This document shows positions 1 to 9,700 of a stretch of 64,000 nucleotides of DNA, in pieces (the stretch's first letter is position 1; every line of letters starts with the position of its first letter). Origin of the DNA: CAVUCH01 sp963697705 (GTDB taxonomy: Bacteria; Acidobacteriota; Vicinamibacteria; Vicinamibacterales; JAENWD01); assembly GCA_963697705.1 (NCBI GenBank), contig CAVOPA010000017.1, forward strand, positions 1,116,001 to 1,180,000, in the 5' to 3' direction. The notes under the pieces were generated by a model, which was given only the letters and a program-made list of their open reading frames with translations, was not told the origin of the DNA and ran no database searches. Both the position numbers and the translations under genes were made by a program.

Positions 1-101
1 AGGCCGGCACTACATCGCCGGGATCACCGGGCTGAACGTTTGGTCAGACCCGCCCGCCCGCCGCCCGCCGCCGGACCGCTCGGCTCCCGCCGCCCCGCCG
101 C

Positions 102-2228
102 CTACCGTCCGTATCGCTCGACGGCTCTCAGGTTCACGCCCTTCGATCGACGGAGCTGTGCCCAGAGATCGCCGACCTTGCGCAGCCGCTCCGGGAGCGT
201 GCGGATCGTGAAGTCGTGGCGATCGACGCCGCCGTCGATCTCGTCCCACGTGAGCGGCGTGGACGCGCCCGCGTACGCGCTCGCGCGGGCGCTGTACGCG
301 CACGCGAGCGTCTTGCCCTGGATGTTCTGCAGGTAATCGACGTACACCATCGCCGATCCGCGGGCGCGGACGGTGCGCTCCACGGTTGCCGCCTGCGGGT
401 GCTTCGTCGCGACCATCGTTGCCACGATCTGACAGTAGATGAGGCCCGCCTCGTACGGCGTGCCCGCGGGCAGCGGGATGAAGATGTGGAGACCGTCGGC
501 GCCCGACGTCTTCGGGTAGCCGACGGCACCAAGCGCCGCGAGCTCGTCGCGCACCCACCGCGCCACGTCGAGCACGCGCGGGAACGTCGCGTCCGGCATC
601 GGGTCCAGATCGATGGCCACGTGGTCTGCGATGTCGGGCGACTGCACGCGCGAGAACCACGGGTCCTGCGAGATAGCCGCAAGCTGCGTCATGTACAGCA
701 GCGTCTTCAGCGAGCCGCCCACGAGCCGACTCGGCACGCCGTCATCGCCTTCGACCACCTCGACGCGCACGTCGTCCGGCACGGCGTCCGGCGCCTTCTG
801 CTGATAGAACGCCTTGCCCGTGACGCCGTTCGGAAAACGCTTCATCACGAGCGCACGGTCGGCCACTACGGGCAGCAGGCACGGGGAGACCGCGACGTAG
901 TACCGCATGAGGTCGCCCTTGGTGAGGCCGCCCTCAGGCCAGAAAATCTTGTGCAGATTGCTGACGTCCAGGCGCTCATCCCCGGGCAGCACCAGCACGC
1001 CGCTCGCACGGCGTGTCTCGAGATCCTGCAGCTGATCGAGAACGGATGTGAGGGCGTTGCTGCGGTGGGTGGGTCCCGCGCCGCCGCTCGCGGTCGTTAT
1101 GCGGCCGGAGCGCTTGCGGGGCGCGCCTGACGCGGCACTCGAGGGACTCTTCGCCGCGCCTCGAGAGTCAGGCTTCACGGATGGCTTCGGCGCTACCGCC
1201 GCGCCGGCTCTCCCGGGGCGCTTCGCTCGCGCGGCAAGGCGTGCATCGGGCTCCCGATGGACGCGCGACGGCTCCACGTCATCGCGGAGGCCGAGATATG
1301 TCGGATGCCGCAGCTTCGCGTCGCTCGTCCACTCAGTGAACTTGACCTCGGCCACGAGCTCCGGTCGAATCCAGTGTGCTCGCTCGTTGGAACGCGGGCG
1401 TACGCGGAAGGGCGAGGTCGGGGTTTCGAGCGGCTTCATCAACGCTGCGACGCGGCGCAGCTCCTTCTCGTCGAAGCCGGCGCCGGTGTGGCCGACGTAC
1501 TCGAGCGCGCCGTTGCCGTCGTATACCCCGAGCAGCAGCGCGCCAAACGCCGAGCGCGCGCCGCGCGGCTCCGTCCATCCCCCCACCACGAATTCCTGAG
1601 TCATCACCAGCTTCAACTTCACCCACTCCGGCGACCGCTTGCCGACGCGATAGCACGAAGCAGCGCGCTTGCCGATCAGGCCCTCCCAACCCTGCTGCTT
1701 CGCGCGCTCGAACATCGCCCGCCCGTCGCCCGCCGCCACGTCGCTCAAGCGGACGAGTGGCCCGATGTGCTTCGACAGCACCTTCTCCAGGTGTGCGCGG
1801 CGCTCCGTGAGCGGCAGCTCCACCAGATCGGCGTCTCCGTCGCGAAGGATGTCGAACGCGATGAACGCCACGCCCTGGGATGCGCCCGCGGGCGCCGACG
1901 CCAGGTGGATGCGGCCCTGCAGCTGCTGAAAACCCGCAGGCTCCCCCCGCGCGTCGAGCGCAACGATCTCGCCATCGACGATGAGGCGCCGGCGCACTCT
2001 CGCCGCGACCCGTTCGAGCGCATGGACAATTTCAGGGAACTGGGACGTCTTCTCGTTGCCCAGACGCGACCAGATGCTGACGCGACCGCCGCCCGCCGGC
2101 GGCGCGATTTCCACGAGCGCGCGGATGCCGTCGTACTTCGGCTCGTAGAAAAAGGCCGGGTCAGTGAGGCCATGCTCGGTGAGAGTCGCGAGCATGGGGC
2201 GAAGCGAGGAGATGTCTGGGACCGCCAT
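102..2228 (-). CDS. ligD: LigD-type ATP-dependent DNA ligase/polymerase (Lig-Pol)
   Basis: Two-domain NHEJ enzyme of 708 aa. The N-terminal ATP-dependent ligase has the nucleotidyltransferase motif EPKYDGIR, with the adenylated lysine at residue 31. An Ala/Pro/Arg-rich linker (about 330-410) leads to the primase-type LigD polymerase domain (about 415-700), which carries the DLDP metal-binding motif near 536 and TSGADGLHI just after it. The 3'-phosphoesterase domain found in many LigD proteins is absent. A TTG codon 42 bases upstream would add a leader lying in repeat-like sequence, so the internal ATG before AVPDISSL, where family homology begins, is preferred. Ku is encoded just upstream on the same strand. 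Together they form the minimal two-component bacterial end-joining system. Confidence 0.93.
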   Translation of the reverse strand: MAVPDISSLRPMLATLTEHGLTDPAFFYEPKYDGIRALVEIAPPAGGGRVSIWSRLGNEKTSQFPEIVHALERVAARVRRRLIVDGEIVALDARGEPAGFQQLQGRIHLASAPAGASQGVAFIAFDILRDGDADLVELPLTERRAHLEKVLSKHIGPLVRLSDVAAGDGRAMFERAKQQGWEGLIGKRAASCYRVGKRSPEWVKLKLVMTQEFVVGGWTEPRGARSAFGALLLGVYDGNGALEYVGHTGAGFDEKELRRVAALMKPLETPTSPFRVRPRSNERAHWIRPELVAEVKFTEWTSDAKLRHPTYLGLRDDVEPSRVHREPDARLAARAKRPGRAGAAVAPKPSVKPDSRGAAKSPSSAASGAPRKRSGRITTASGGAGPTHRSNALTSVLDQLQDLETRRASGVLVLPGDERLDVSNLHKIFWPEGGLTKGDLMRYYVAVSPCLLPVVADRALVMKRFPNGVTGKAFYQQKAPDAVPDDVRVEVVEGDDGVPSRLVGGSLKTLLYMTQLAAISQDPWFSRVQSPDIADHVAIDLDPMPDATFPRVLDVARWVRDELAALGAVGYPKTSGADGLHIFIPLPAGTPYEAGLIYCQIVATMVATKHPQAATVERTVRARGSAMVYVDYLQNIQGKTLACAYSARASAYAGASTPLTWDEIDGGVDRHDFTIRTLPERLRKVGDLWAQLRRSKGVNLRAVERYGR

Positions 2229-2287
2229 GAGGTGCCACGCACAATGCACTCTGCACGGGCCGAAATGCAACTCACCACGGGATCACA

Positions 2288-2418
2288 GCCGACCTGAAGG
2301 TCGGCACTACACGGATGGTGGGCCCACTCGAAGGTCGGCACTACATGACTGCGGTCCCGTGAACCGTGTAGTGCTTCACGTCGGTCATGATCCCTGTAGT
2401 GCCGACCTTCAGGTCGGC
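2288..2418. repeat. REP palindrome cluster between ku and ligD
   Basis: Three or four REP-like palindromes with the stem core GACCT-TCA-AGGTC and the flank GTAGTGCC occur in both orientations (about 2288-2310, 2330-2344, 2370-2385, 2395-2418). They fill most of the 211-bp gap between ku and ligD. No gene is seen here. Confidence 0.75.
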
Positions 2419-2439
2419 GGAAGGCTGCCGCCACTGGCT

Positions 2440-3300
2440 CTACGCCGCGCGCTTCTTCTTCGCGCGGGCGGCCGGGGCCTTCGACTTGCCCGCCTTCGCC
2501 TTGCCGCCGGTCTTCGCCCTCTTCTTCCCGCCAGCGCCTTCGAGGCTTCTACGCAGGCGCTCCATGAGATCGACCACTTCGGCCGACTGCGGCTCCTCCG
2601 GCATGTGAAGCGTCGGCGCCCGGCCCTTCAATTTGGCGCGGATCACCTTCATCAGATTCTCGCGGTAGTCGTCGGTGTATTTGCCCGGGTCCCACTCCGC
2701 GGCGAGGCTCTCGACTAGGGCCTTGGCCATCTCGAGCTCCTGCGGACGGACGCCGCCGGCGGCGGGGAAGCTGAACGTGGAGATGTCGGCGAGCTCGTCG
2801 GCGAAGCGCATCATCGTGAGGACGAGCGCGCTGCCGATGACCTGCAGTGCCGCCAGGTGCTGCGTTTCGCGGAGGATGATCTTGGCGATGCCGATGCGGT
2901 CGGAGGCTCGGATCGCTTCCCGCAGCAGCGCGTAGGCGCGCTCGCCGCCCTTGGCGGGGAGCATGTAATACGGCGTCTCGAAGAAGCGCTCGTCGATCTC
3001 CTCGGTCTTCACGAAGTCGAGGATGTCCACCGTACGCGACTTCTCGAGCGCGGCGGCCTGAAAGTCTTCCTTCGTCAGAACGACGAAGCGGCCCTTCTCG
3101 TACTCGTACCCCTTGACGAGGTCCTCCCACGCCACGGGGGTGCCGTCGCGAGCGCAGACGCGCTGGAACTTGATCGGCGACTTGTCGCTCGCGTGCAGCA
3201 TCCGGAACCGCGGCCGGTTGTCGCGGACAGCCGTATGCAGCTCGATCGGGATGTTGACCAGCCCGAACGAAATCGCTCCCTTCCACAGCGCGCGCGACAT
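2440..3300 (-). CDS. ku: Ku DNA end-binding protein (NHEJ)
   Basis: Bacterial Ku homodimer subunit that binds double-strand ends and recruits LigD. The 286-aa protein begins SRALWKGAISFGLVNIPIEL, the classic Ku N-terminus, and continues as a Ku70/Ku80 beta-barrel core. It ends in a Lys/Ala-rich tail (about 258-286, with KKRAK and KKKRAA), typical of bacterial Ku extensions that bind DNA. The start at 3300 is fixed by a strong GGGAGG ribosome-binding site 6 nt upstream; a longer in-frame start is not needed. LigD follows after 211 bp of REP sequence. Confidence 0.95.
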   Translation of the reverse strand: MSRALWKGAISFGLVNIPIELHTAVRDNRPRFRMLHASDKSPIKFQRVCARDGTPVAWEDLVKGYEYEKGRFVVLTKEDFQAAALEKSRTVDILDFVKTEEIDERFFETPYYMLPAKGGERAYALLREAIRASDRIGIAKIILRETQHLAALQVIGSALVLTMMRFADELADISTFSFPAAGGVRPQELEMAKALVESLAAEWDPGKYTDDYRENLMKVIRAKLKGRAPTLHMPEEPQSAEVVDLMERLRRSLEGAGGKKRAKTGGKAKAGKSKAPAARAKKKRAA

Positions 3301-3457
3301 GCTCGTCCTCCCGGGAGACACTTCTCTCCTGGACGAGCATCAGCAAGCACCGGGCCAGTGAAGGCAGACTTTCAGCCCTGCAGACGTGTGGGTCGCCGCG
3401 TAACCGATCAGCAGGCCTGAACGCCCGCCCCGTCACTTTCGGGTGTGCAGGTGGCGC

Positions 3458-3853
3458 CTAGGCGCCAACGAAGCGCTTGCGGAGCTCGCGCTCGGCCGTC
3501 AACCAGTCCGCGAACGGGTCGCCCGGCTGTCGGCCACGCTCCAGATACAGGTGATACGCGCGCTCGGCGATCTGGTCGTGCGACAGTTGGACCGCGGCAA
3601 CTTCGGCGACGGTCGTGAACGATGGCGCGACGGTCGCGGCCGCCTCGGCGCGCGTCTCTTCGATGACGCCTTCGGCGGTCACGGGGGAAACTCCCGCCGT
3701 CTGCGACGCAGGAGTGGCGGTGTCGGACTTGCGTCGGCTGCGGGCGGTTTTCGGCGCCGCGGCGCGGCCGTTTGGTTCAACCGGCGATGCGTGTCGGCTT
3801 TCGGGGGTGCTGGTCGTGTCGGAGTCGGTCTTGCGGATGTTGCGCTTAGCCAT
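3458..3853 (-). CDS. DUF2934 domain protein
   Basis: Protein of 131 aa. About 85 basic, Ser/Thr/Ala-rich, probably disordered residues precede a C-terminal DUF2934 motif (about 92-128) with IAERAYHLYLERG and DPFADWLTAEREL. The function of DUF2934 is not known. The domain is small and helical and is common in stress-related loci of soil bacteria. An AGGAG lies 12 nt before the ATG, which is long spacing. It sits between the DUF892 protein and Ku on the same strand. I infer a stress-associated role from context only. Confidence 0.82.
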   Translation of the reverse strand: MAKRNIRKTDSDTTSTPESRHASPVEPNGRAAAPKTARSRRKSDTATPASQTAGVSPVTAEGVIEETRAEAAATVAPSFTTVAEVAAVQLSHDQIAERAYHLYLERGRQPGDPFADWLTAERELRKRFVGA

Positions 3854-4000
3854 TAGTGCTTGCTACTCCTGAGGGAACCTGCCGCAGAGCTTCCTGCGGC
3901 GAGTGTCCATTGTAGCAAGCGGGGAGGTGGTTTCAGAACAGGTCGGACAACTCGGGTGCGGCAGCGCCGGCCCGAGGGTCGGTGCTGCCGCCGAATCCGG

Positions 4001-4552
4001 TCACCGCTTGCGCGCCGTGGTCGCCGCCGGTGCTGATTCCTCCTCGTCCTGCTCCTCCTCGTCGCCCTCTTCCTGCTCGACCTCGTAGTCGGACGCGAGC
4101 CGCTTCAGGAGATCGAGGGTGCGCTCCTCCTCGTCGAGGTTCTGCTGCAGGAGATCGACGGCTTCGTCCATCCCCATGTGCTGAGCGGCCTCGATCAGGC
4201 CCTCGTACGACGTGATCTCGTAGCGCTCGACCTTCTGCGCCGCGTGCAGGTTGTAGAACCCGAGGATGTCTTCGGACGGCTTTTCTTTCGAGAAGCTCTT
4301 CTTTTCCTTGATGAGCCCTTCCATCCCGGGGCACGGCTGCGCCTCGGCCTTCATGCCAAGCGTCTTGAACACCTTCTCGAGCCGCTTGATCTGACCCTGG
4401 GTTTCCTTCTTGTGCTGCTGGAATGCCTTCTTCGCCTCGCGGTCCGTGGCCTCGCCGGCCATATCGTCGAGCGATTCCAGCAGGCGCTGCTCGGCGCCGT
4501 AGATGTCCTTCAGGTTGTGTTCGAACAACTCGTCGAGCGTCGTGATTGGCAT
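4001..4552 (-). CDS. DUF892 / YciE-YciF ferritin-like protein
   Basis: Soluble four-helix ferritin-like protein of 183 aa, related to E. coli YciE/YciF. Visible family features include DELFEHNLKDIYGAEQRLLE at the N-terminus, several E/H positions on the helices (QQHKKE, ERYEITSYEGL, DEEERTLDLL), and a Glu-rich tail ending in a basic stretch. The family is linked to osmotic and general stress, and its metal chemistry is unproven. GGGAG at good distance sets the start. It lies directly downstream of treZ and upstream of the DUF2934 gene, so it belongs to the same minus-strand stress block. Confidence 0.9.
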   Translation of the reverse strand: MPITTLDELFEHNLKDIYGAEQRLLESLDDMAGEATDREAKKAFQQHKKETQGQIKRLEKVFKTLGMKAEAQPCPGMEGLIKEKKSFSKEKPSEDILGFYNLHAAQKVERYEITSYEGLIEAAQHMGMDEAVDLLQQNLDEEERTLDLLKRLASDYEVEQEEGDEEEQDEEESAPAATTARKR

Positions 4553-4652
4553 GCGGATGCTCCCTTTCGGTGATGTGAACGCACCTCACGGTGCAAAGGA
4601 GAAGAACTGATGGCAGGGCTGCAAGAGTACCGCCAGCCCGGTACGCGCTCGC

Positions 4653-6554
4653 CTAGTAATCGAGGATTACCGCCCCGGGCCGCTCGAAGCGGACCACCAC
4701 CACGTCGGTTGCCAGCGTGAGGTCGAGGGCCGTACTGTCGGGCGCAAATGCCGGGCTCTCGGTCGAGAGCGCCAGGGCGAAGCGGTCGTCGAGTGAGACG
4801 ATCTCTCCCGTGCCGCGCGTCAACGTGATCACGCCCGCGCCGCGGAGGCGCACGATGGCGAGCACGGCGTGCTTCTGATCGGCCGTGTCGCGCCGCAGCG
4901 CCAGCGTGTCGTCGTCGAGCACTTCCACCCGCACCGCGCCGTCCCGGTCGTTCAACGCCGCCGCCGTCCGCCGCAGCGTCAAGAGGGCTTCGTACAGTCG
5001 CAGCACCGACACGTGCGGCTCGCGGGCGCGCTCCGACCACCGCAGGCGGCTCGCCTCGAACGTCGCGGCGGCCTGCGGGTCGGGGATGCGCTCGCGCAGC
5101 GCCGGGTCGCGGAACCCTTCGAAGCCGTTGAACTCACGGCGCCGTCCCTCCGTCACCATCCGGCCGAGCGCCTCGGGGTGATCGGTGAAGTAGAGAAACG
5201 GCGTCGACGCGGCCCACTCCTGTCCCATGAAGAGCAGTGGCGTTTCGGGAGCGCACAGCAGCAGCGCCGACGCGGCGCGATACGCGGCCGGATCGATTTG
5301 GTGATGCAGCCGTTCGCCGAATGCGCGGTTGCCGACCTGGTCGTGGTTCTGAAGGCAGATCACGTACTGGGGCGGCACTCCGCCCATCGCTGGATCGGCT
5401 GCCGGCACCTCCTCGACCGCGTCGTCCTCGGTGCGGCGCAGGAACCAGCCGCAGGCGACCGTTCGTGCGATGTCGGGCACCGTGCCCGTGTACGCCGCGA
5501 AGTAGCTCTCGTGATCGCCGGCGAGCAGCCGCCGCACCTGGTGGTGAAAGTCGTCGGCCCACACGGCGTCGAAGCCCCAGCCGCCCACCTGCGGCGATCG
5601 CACCAGGCGGCGCGGCTTGCGATCGTCTTCCGCGATCATGAGCGCGTGAGGATGCACGTCGCGCACGCGGGTGGCGCACTCGGCGAGGAAGTGTCGCGGG
5701 CCGTCGTCCGAGAGCGCGTGCGTGGCGTCGAGGCGGAAGCCGTCGACGTGGTACTCCGACAGCCAGTGCAGCGCGTTCTCGATGAAGAACGCCCGGACGT
5801 GCTCCGACCCGTCGCCGTCGAGATTGACCCCGGCGCCCCATGGGCTGCGATGCCGCGTCGTGAAGTAGTCCGGCGAGTATGCCGTCAGGTACGCGCCCTC
5901 AGGCCCGAGGTGGTTGTACACGACGTCGAGGATCACGGCGAGTCCCAGTGCGTGCGCCGTGTCGACCAGGCTGCGCAGCTCGTCGGGAGTGCCGTACGCC
6001 CGCGACGGCGCGAACAGATCGACGCCGTCGTAGCCCCAGTTGCGCTCGCCCGGGAACTCGGCGACCGGCATGATCTCGATGGCCGTCGCGCCGAGCCTGG
6101 CCACCTCGTCGAGTTTCGCCGCCGCGCCGCCGAACGTCCCGGCAGGTGAGAAGGTACCGACGTGGAACTCGTAGATGATCAAGTGCTCGAGCGACGCGCC
6201 GGTCCACCCAGAATCTGTCCACGCGAACGCGCGGGAATCGACCACCTGCGACGGACCATGCACGCCCTCCGGCTGGAAGCGCGACGCGGGGTCCGGCAGC
6301 ATGCGGTCTTCGTCGAGGCGATACCAGTAGCGATCGCCGGCGCGCACATCAACGGCCTCGAGCTCCCAGAACCCGCTCGCGTCGCGCTCCATCGGCGCCT
6401 CCGCCTCGCGGCCGGCAATGACCAGCGCGACGGACCTGGCTGCCGGGGCCCACACCCGGAACCGCACGCCCTGCTGCTCGACGAGCGCGCCGAGCGACGG
6501 ACGCCACGCGGCAGCTGCCCTGTCGCCGGCCGGCCTCATCCCCGCGACTTCCAC
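4653..6554 (-). CDS. treZ: Malto-oligosyltrehalose trehalohydrolase
   Basis: GH13 enzyme that releases trehalose from maltooligosyltrehalose; 633 aa. An N-terminal E-set/CBM48-like domain (about 15-110) precedes the (beta/alpha)8 barrel. The four conserved GH13 regions are visible: DVVYNHLG (about 210), GFRLDATHAL with the nucleophile Asp (about 273), IAEDD (about 306) and QNHDQVGN (about 401). The sequence fits TreZ better than the branching enzyme GlgB. A GTG start at 6554 with GAGGGAG 4 nt away is preferred; an ATG at 6539 is possible but has no ribosome-binding site. The TreY partner that makes its substrate is not in this window. Confidence 0.92.
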   Translation of the reverse strand: MEVAGMRPAGDRAAAAWRPSLGALVEQQGVRFRVWAPAARSVALVIAGREAEAPMERDASGFWELEAVDVRAGDRYWYRLDEDRMLPDPASRFQPEGVHGPSQVVDSRAFAWTDSGWTGASLEHLIIYEFHVGTFSPAGTFGGAAAKLDEVARLGATAIEIMPVAEFPGERNWGYDGVDLFAPSRAYGTPDELRSLVDTAHALGLAVILDVVYNHLGPEGAYLTAYSPDYFTTRHRSPWGAGVNLDGDGSEHVRAFFIENALHWLSEYHVDGFRLDATHALSDDGPRHFLAECATRVRDVHPHALMIAEDDRKPRRLVRSPQVGGWGFDAVWADDFHHQVRRLLAGDHESYFAAYTGTVPDIARTVACGWFLRRTEDDAVEEVPAADPAMGGVPPQYVICLQNHDQVGNRAFGERLHHQIDPAAYRAASALLLCAPETPLLFMGQEWAASTPFLYFTDHPEALGRMVTEGRRREFNGFEGFRDPALRERIPDPQAAATFEASRLRWSERAREPHVSVLRLYEALLTLRRTAAALNDRDGAVRVEVLDDDTLALRRDTADQKHAVLAIVRLRGAGVITLTRGTGEIVSLDDRFALALSTESPAFAPDSTALDLTLATDVVVVRFERPGAVILDY

Positions 6555-6651
6555 GTCACTCCCTCAGGCTGATGAAATTCGAAGCCTGCATACAGGATGT
6601 CGGATGGCGGCAGCGTTCGCGATCGCTCGTGCGCGCTCTCCGGCTCCGTGT

Positions 6652-6727
6652 TCCGTACCTGGCATTCCGAATTCCGAACTCCGAACTCGAACCTGATTCC
6701 GAACTCGATCCGAATTCCGAATTCGAC
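6652..6727. repeat. Heptanucleotide array, ATTCCGA class
   Basis: Between treZ and treS lies a run of 7-bp units of the form ATTCCGA / ACTCCGA / ACTCGAA with drifted members. It begins after a 19-nt block (6652-6670) that recurs exactly at 62028-62046. No coding signal is seen in the 179-bp gap. Confidence 0.8.
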
Positions 6728-6733
6728 AGAGCC

Positions 6734-9700
6734 TCACCCCTCAGTCGGCGCCGCAAGGGCGCTCAGCGGAATGTGCGCCCAATCAGGCCGGTTCTGCAGC
6801 TCGTTCTCGAGCTCGCCCGCGGCGCGATGGCGGATGAGCAGATCGAGCAGCGCCGCGACGTCTGCACGCGAGGGCGGCAGCAGCGGCGATGAACCGAGCG
6901 TCGCGAGGTAGTGCCTGAGAAACGTCGCCGCCATCCAGCGTTCCCACACCACCGCCCATGACGCCGCAACCGGGCTCGGGTGCTGCCGAGTGAACGCCAT
7001 CAGGCCGACGGCGGCGGCGTACGCCAACGAACGCACCATGCTCGCCACGTCGACGAGCGGCGACGCCTTGCGCCGGCGCTCCTCGAGCGGCCGCGACGGG
7101 TCACCTTCGAAGTCGATGATGATGACGTCCTGCTCCGACCACAACAGCTGAGCGAGGTGATAGTCGCCGTGAATGCGGATCGCCTGACCCGCCGCGCCAT
7201 CGTGCGGCGCCGCGACCCGGGACGGGGCGGGCGAGCGGAGGACGAGATCGGCCTGGGCGCGCGTGTCTTCTGGCAGCCGGTCCCGTGCACGCTCGAGCAG
7301 CGCGGGGATGCGGGCCATCCGCTGCGACATCGCGGTGACCATCGCGTCGATTGCGGCCTCGTCGAGCGGCTCCGGCCTGAACGCCGGATCGGCCGTGTCC
7401 TGACCGAGCGCGAGGTGCATTTCCCCGGTGCGGCGGCCGAGTATCGCCGCGGCGGTCAACGGCACGCCGATCGCGGCCTTCACCGGTTCGGGCGGCTCAC
7501 GCTCGGCGAGCGCCACGAGCCCTTCGTCGGCAATGCCCGCCGGCGGCAGCGCCCCGCCGCCGGTGACGCGCTCGAAGTATCGTCCGAGCTCGTCAATCGT
7601 TCGCTCCCAGGTTTCCCCTTCGTTGTGCACCCGACCGTGCAACACCGCGAGCGCGACCTCCTCACCGCCCGTGCGAGCGTACACCAGCCAGCCGACGAGC
7701 GGCGGCACGCGGGTGAAGCCGGCACGCGTGAGACGGTTCCCGATTTCGATCTCCGGATTCGGGCCCGGCTCGAGCCGCCGCAGCAGCTTGAGGTGCTTGC
7801 GCGTGCCGAACGACAAGGAGCTGTTCGGCCGCTCAGGGGGTGACCGCCGGATCGGATGGAGAGCCGTGGGATCGTCGGGAAGCCACGCCTCCGTCCGCCC
7901 GGCCTCGAGCGTGCCGTGCTGCCCGGCCACGGCGCGGCTGGTGCGAATGGCATCGAGCAGCAGGTCGCACGCGTGGTCGTCGGCCACGGCATCGACGAGG
8001 AGCCCCTTGCGCGCGCCGGTGATGCGCGCGAGCACCTGGCCCGGCGCGGTCTTGGCGATTCGATCGGCGTCGGCGCCGGCAACGGTCGCGAGCGGCACCA
8101 GGTAATGGTCACGCCCGCCATCGGCCCGGTCGGCCTCGACGATCGTGAGGAACACGGGGTGCGCGCCGGCGCGCAGCACGCCCCAGTCGGCGAACCGTGC
8201 CGCCTTCAGCTGCCCGCGCGCGATGCCCGACCACCGCTGCGATTCGAGGAAGCCCGCCAGCGCGTCGCGCTCGATGTACCGCCGCAACGCCCCGTCGAGC
8301 AGCGTGTCCCACGCCACGCCGGCGAGCAGGGCCGGGCGCGCGTCGACCGATTCGACGACCGGTTCCGGCATGCTTGCGCGCGCCGCAATGGGCGTCACGC
8401 TGTGCTCGAGGCGGAACAGCAGATACCCATACGGTCCAAGCGACAGGGGGTACGGGCCGTCGCCGATGCGGGGAAACTCCGTCTGGCCGAACATCTCGAC
8501 CGGCACGAGCCCTTCGAAGGCGGCGAGCTCGAGCGACACGGGCTGCGCCTGGCGCGAGAGGCTCAGGACGACGAGCACCGTCTCGTGCTCGTCGCGCCGG
8601 ATGTACGAGAGCACCTTCCGGTTGGCGCAGTTCACGAATTCGAGCGCGCCACGCCCGAGCACCGCGTGCGCCTTGCGGAGCGCGATCAGGCGCTTCATCC
8701 AGTTGAGCAGCGAGAACGGATACCGCTCCTGCGCCTCGACGTTGATCGACTGGTAGCCGTAGACCGGATCCATGATTGGGGGCGCGAAGAGCCTTGCGGG
8801 ATCCGCGCGGGAGAACCCGGCATTGCGATCGCCGTTCCACTGCATCGGCGTGCGCACGCCGTTCCGGTCGCCGAGATAGATGTTGTCGCCCATCCCGATT
8901 TCGTCGCCGTAGTAGATGACCGGCGTGCCCGGGAGCGTGAACAGGAGCACGTTCAGCAGCTCCACGCGCCGGCGGCTGTTCTCCATGAGCGGTGCGAGCC
9001 GCCGGCGGATGCCGACGTTCAGCCGCATCATCGGGTCGGCGGCATACGCGTCGTACATGTAGTCGCGTTCTTCGTCGGTGACCATCTCGAGCGTCAGCTC
9101 GTCGTGGTTGCGGAGGAACAGCGCCCACTGGCACGCGGGTGGGAGCTCGGGTGTCTGGCGCAGGATGTCGACGATCGGATGGCGGTCTTCCTGCCGCACC
9201 GCCATGAAGATGCGCGGCATGAGCGGGAAATGGAAGCCCATGTGACATTCGTCGCCGTCGCCGAAATACGGCCGCACGTCGGCCGGCCACTGGTTGGCCT
9301 CGGCGAGCAGCATGCGGCCCGGATACTGCGCCTCGAGCTCTCGACGCACCTGCCTCAGCACCGCGTGCGTCTCCGGCAGGTTCTCGTTGGTCGTGCCCTC
9401 GCGCACGCAGAGATACGGCACGGCATCGAGCCGCAGCGCGTCGACGCCGAGATCGAGCCAGAACTTCATCACGTCGATGACCGCGGAGACGACCTCCGGG
9501 TTGTTGTGATTGAGATCGGGCTGGTGCCAGAAGAACCGGTGCCAGTAGTACTGCCCGGCCACCGGGTCGTGGGTCCAGTTCGACTTCTCGGTGTCGGTGA
9601 AGATGATCCGTGTTTCGGGGAACTTCTGGTCGGTGTCGCTCCAGACGTAGAACTCGCGCGCGCGCGAGCCCCGCGGCGCCGAGCGCGCCGCCTGGAACCA

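Noticed and set aside
4653..6554. Glycogen branching enzyme GlgB as the identity of the treZ gene
   Set aside because: The N-terminal domain layout and motif spellings (LDATHAL, QNHDQVGN, ERNWGYDG) fit trehalohydrolase better.
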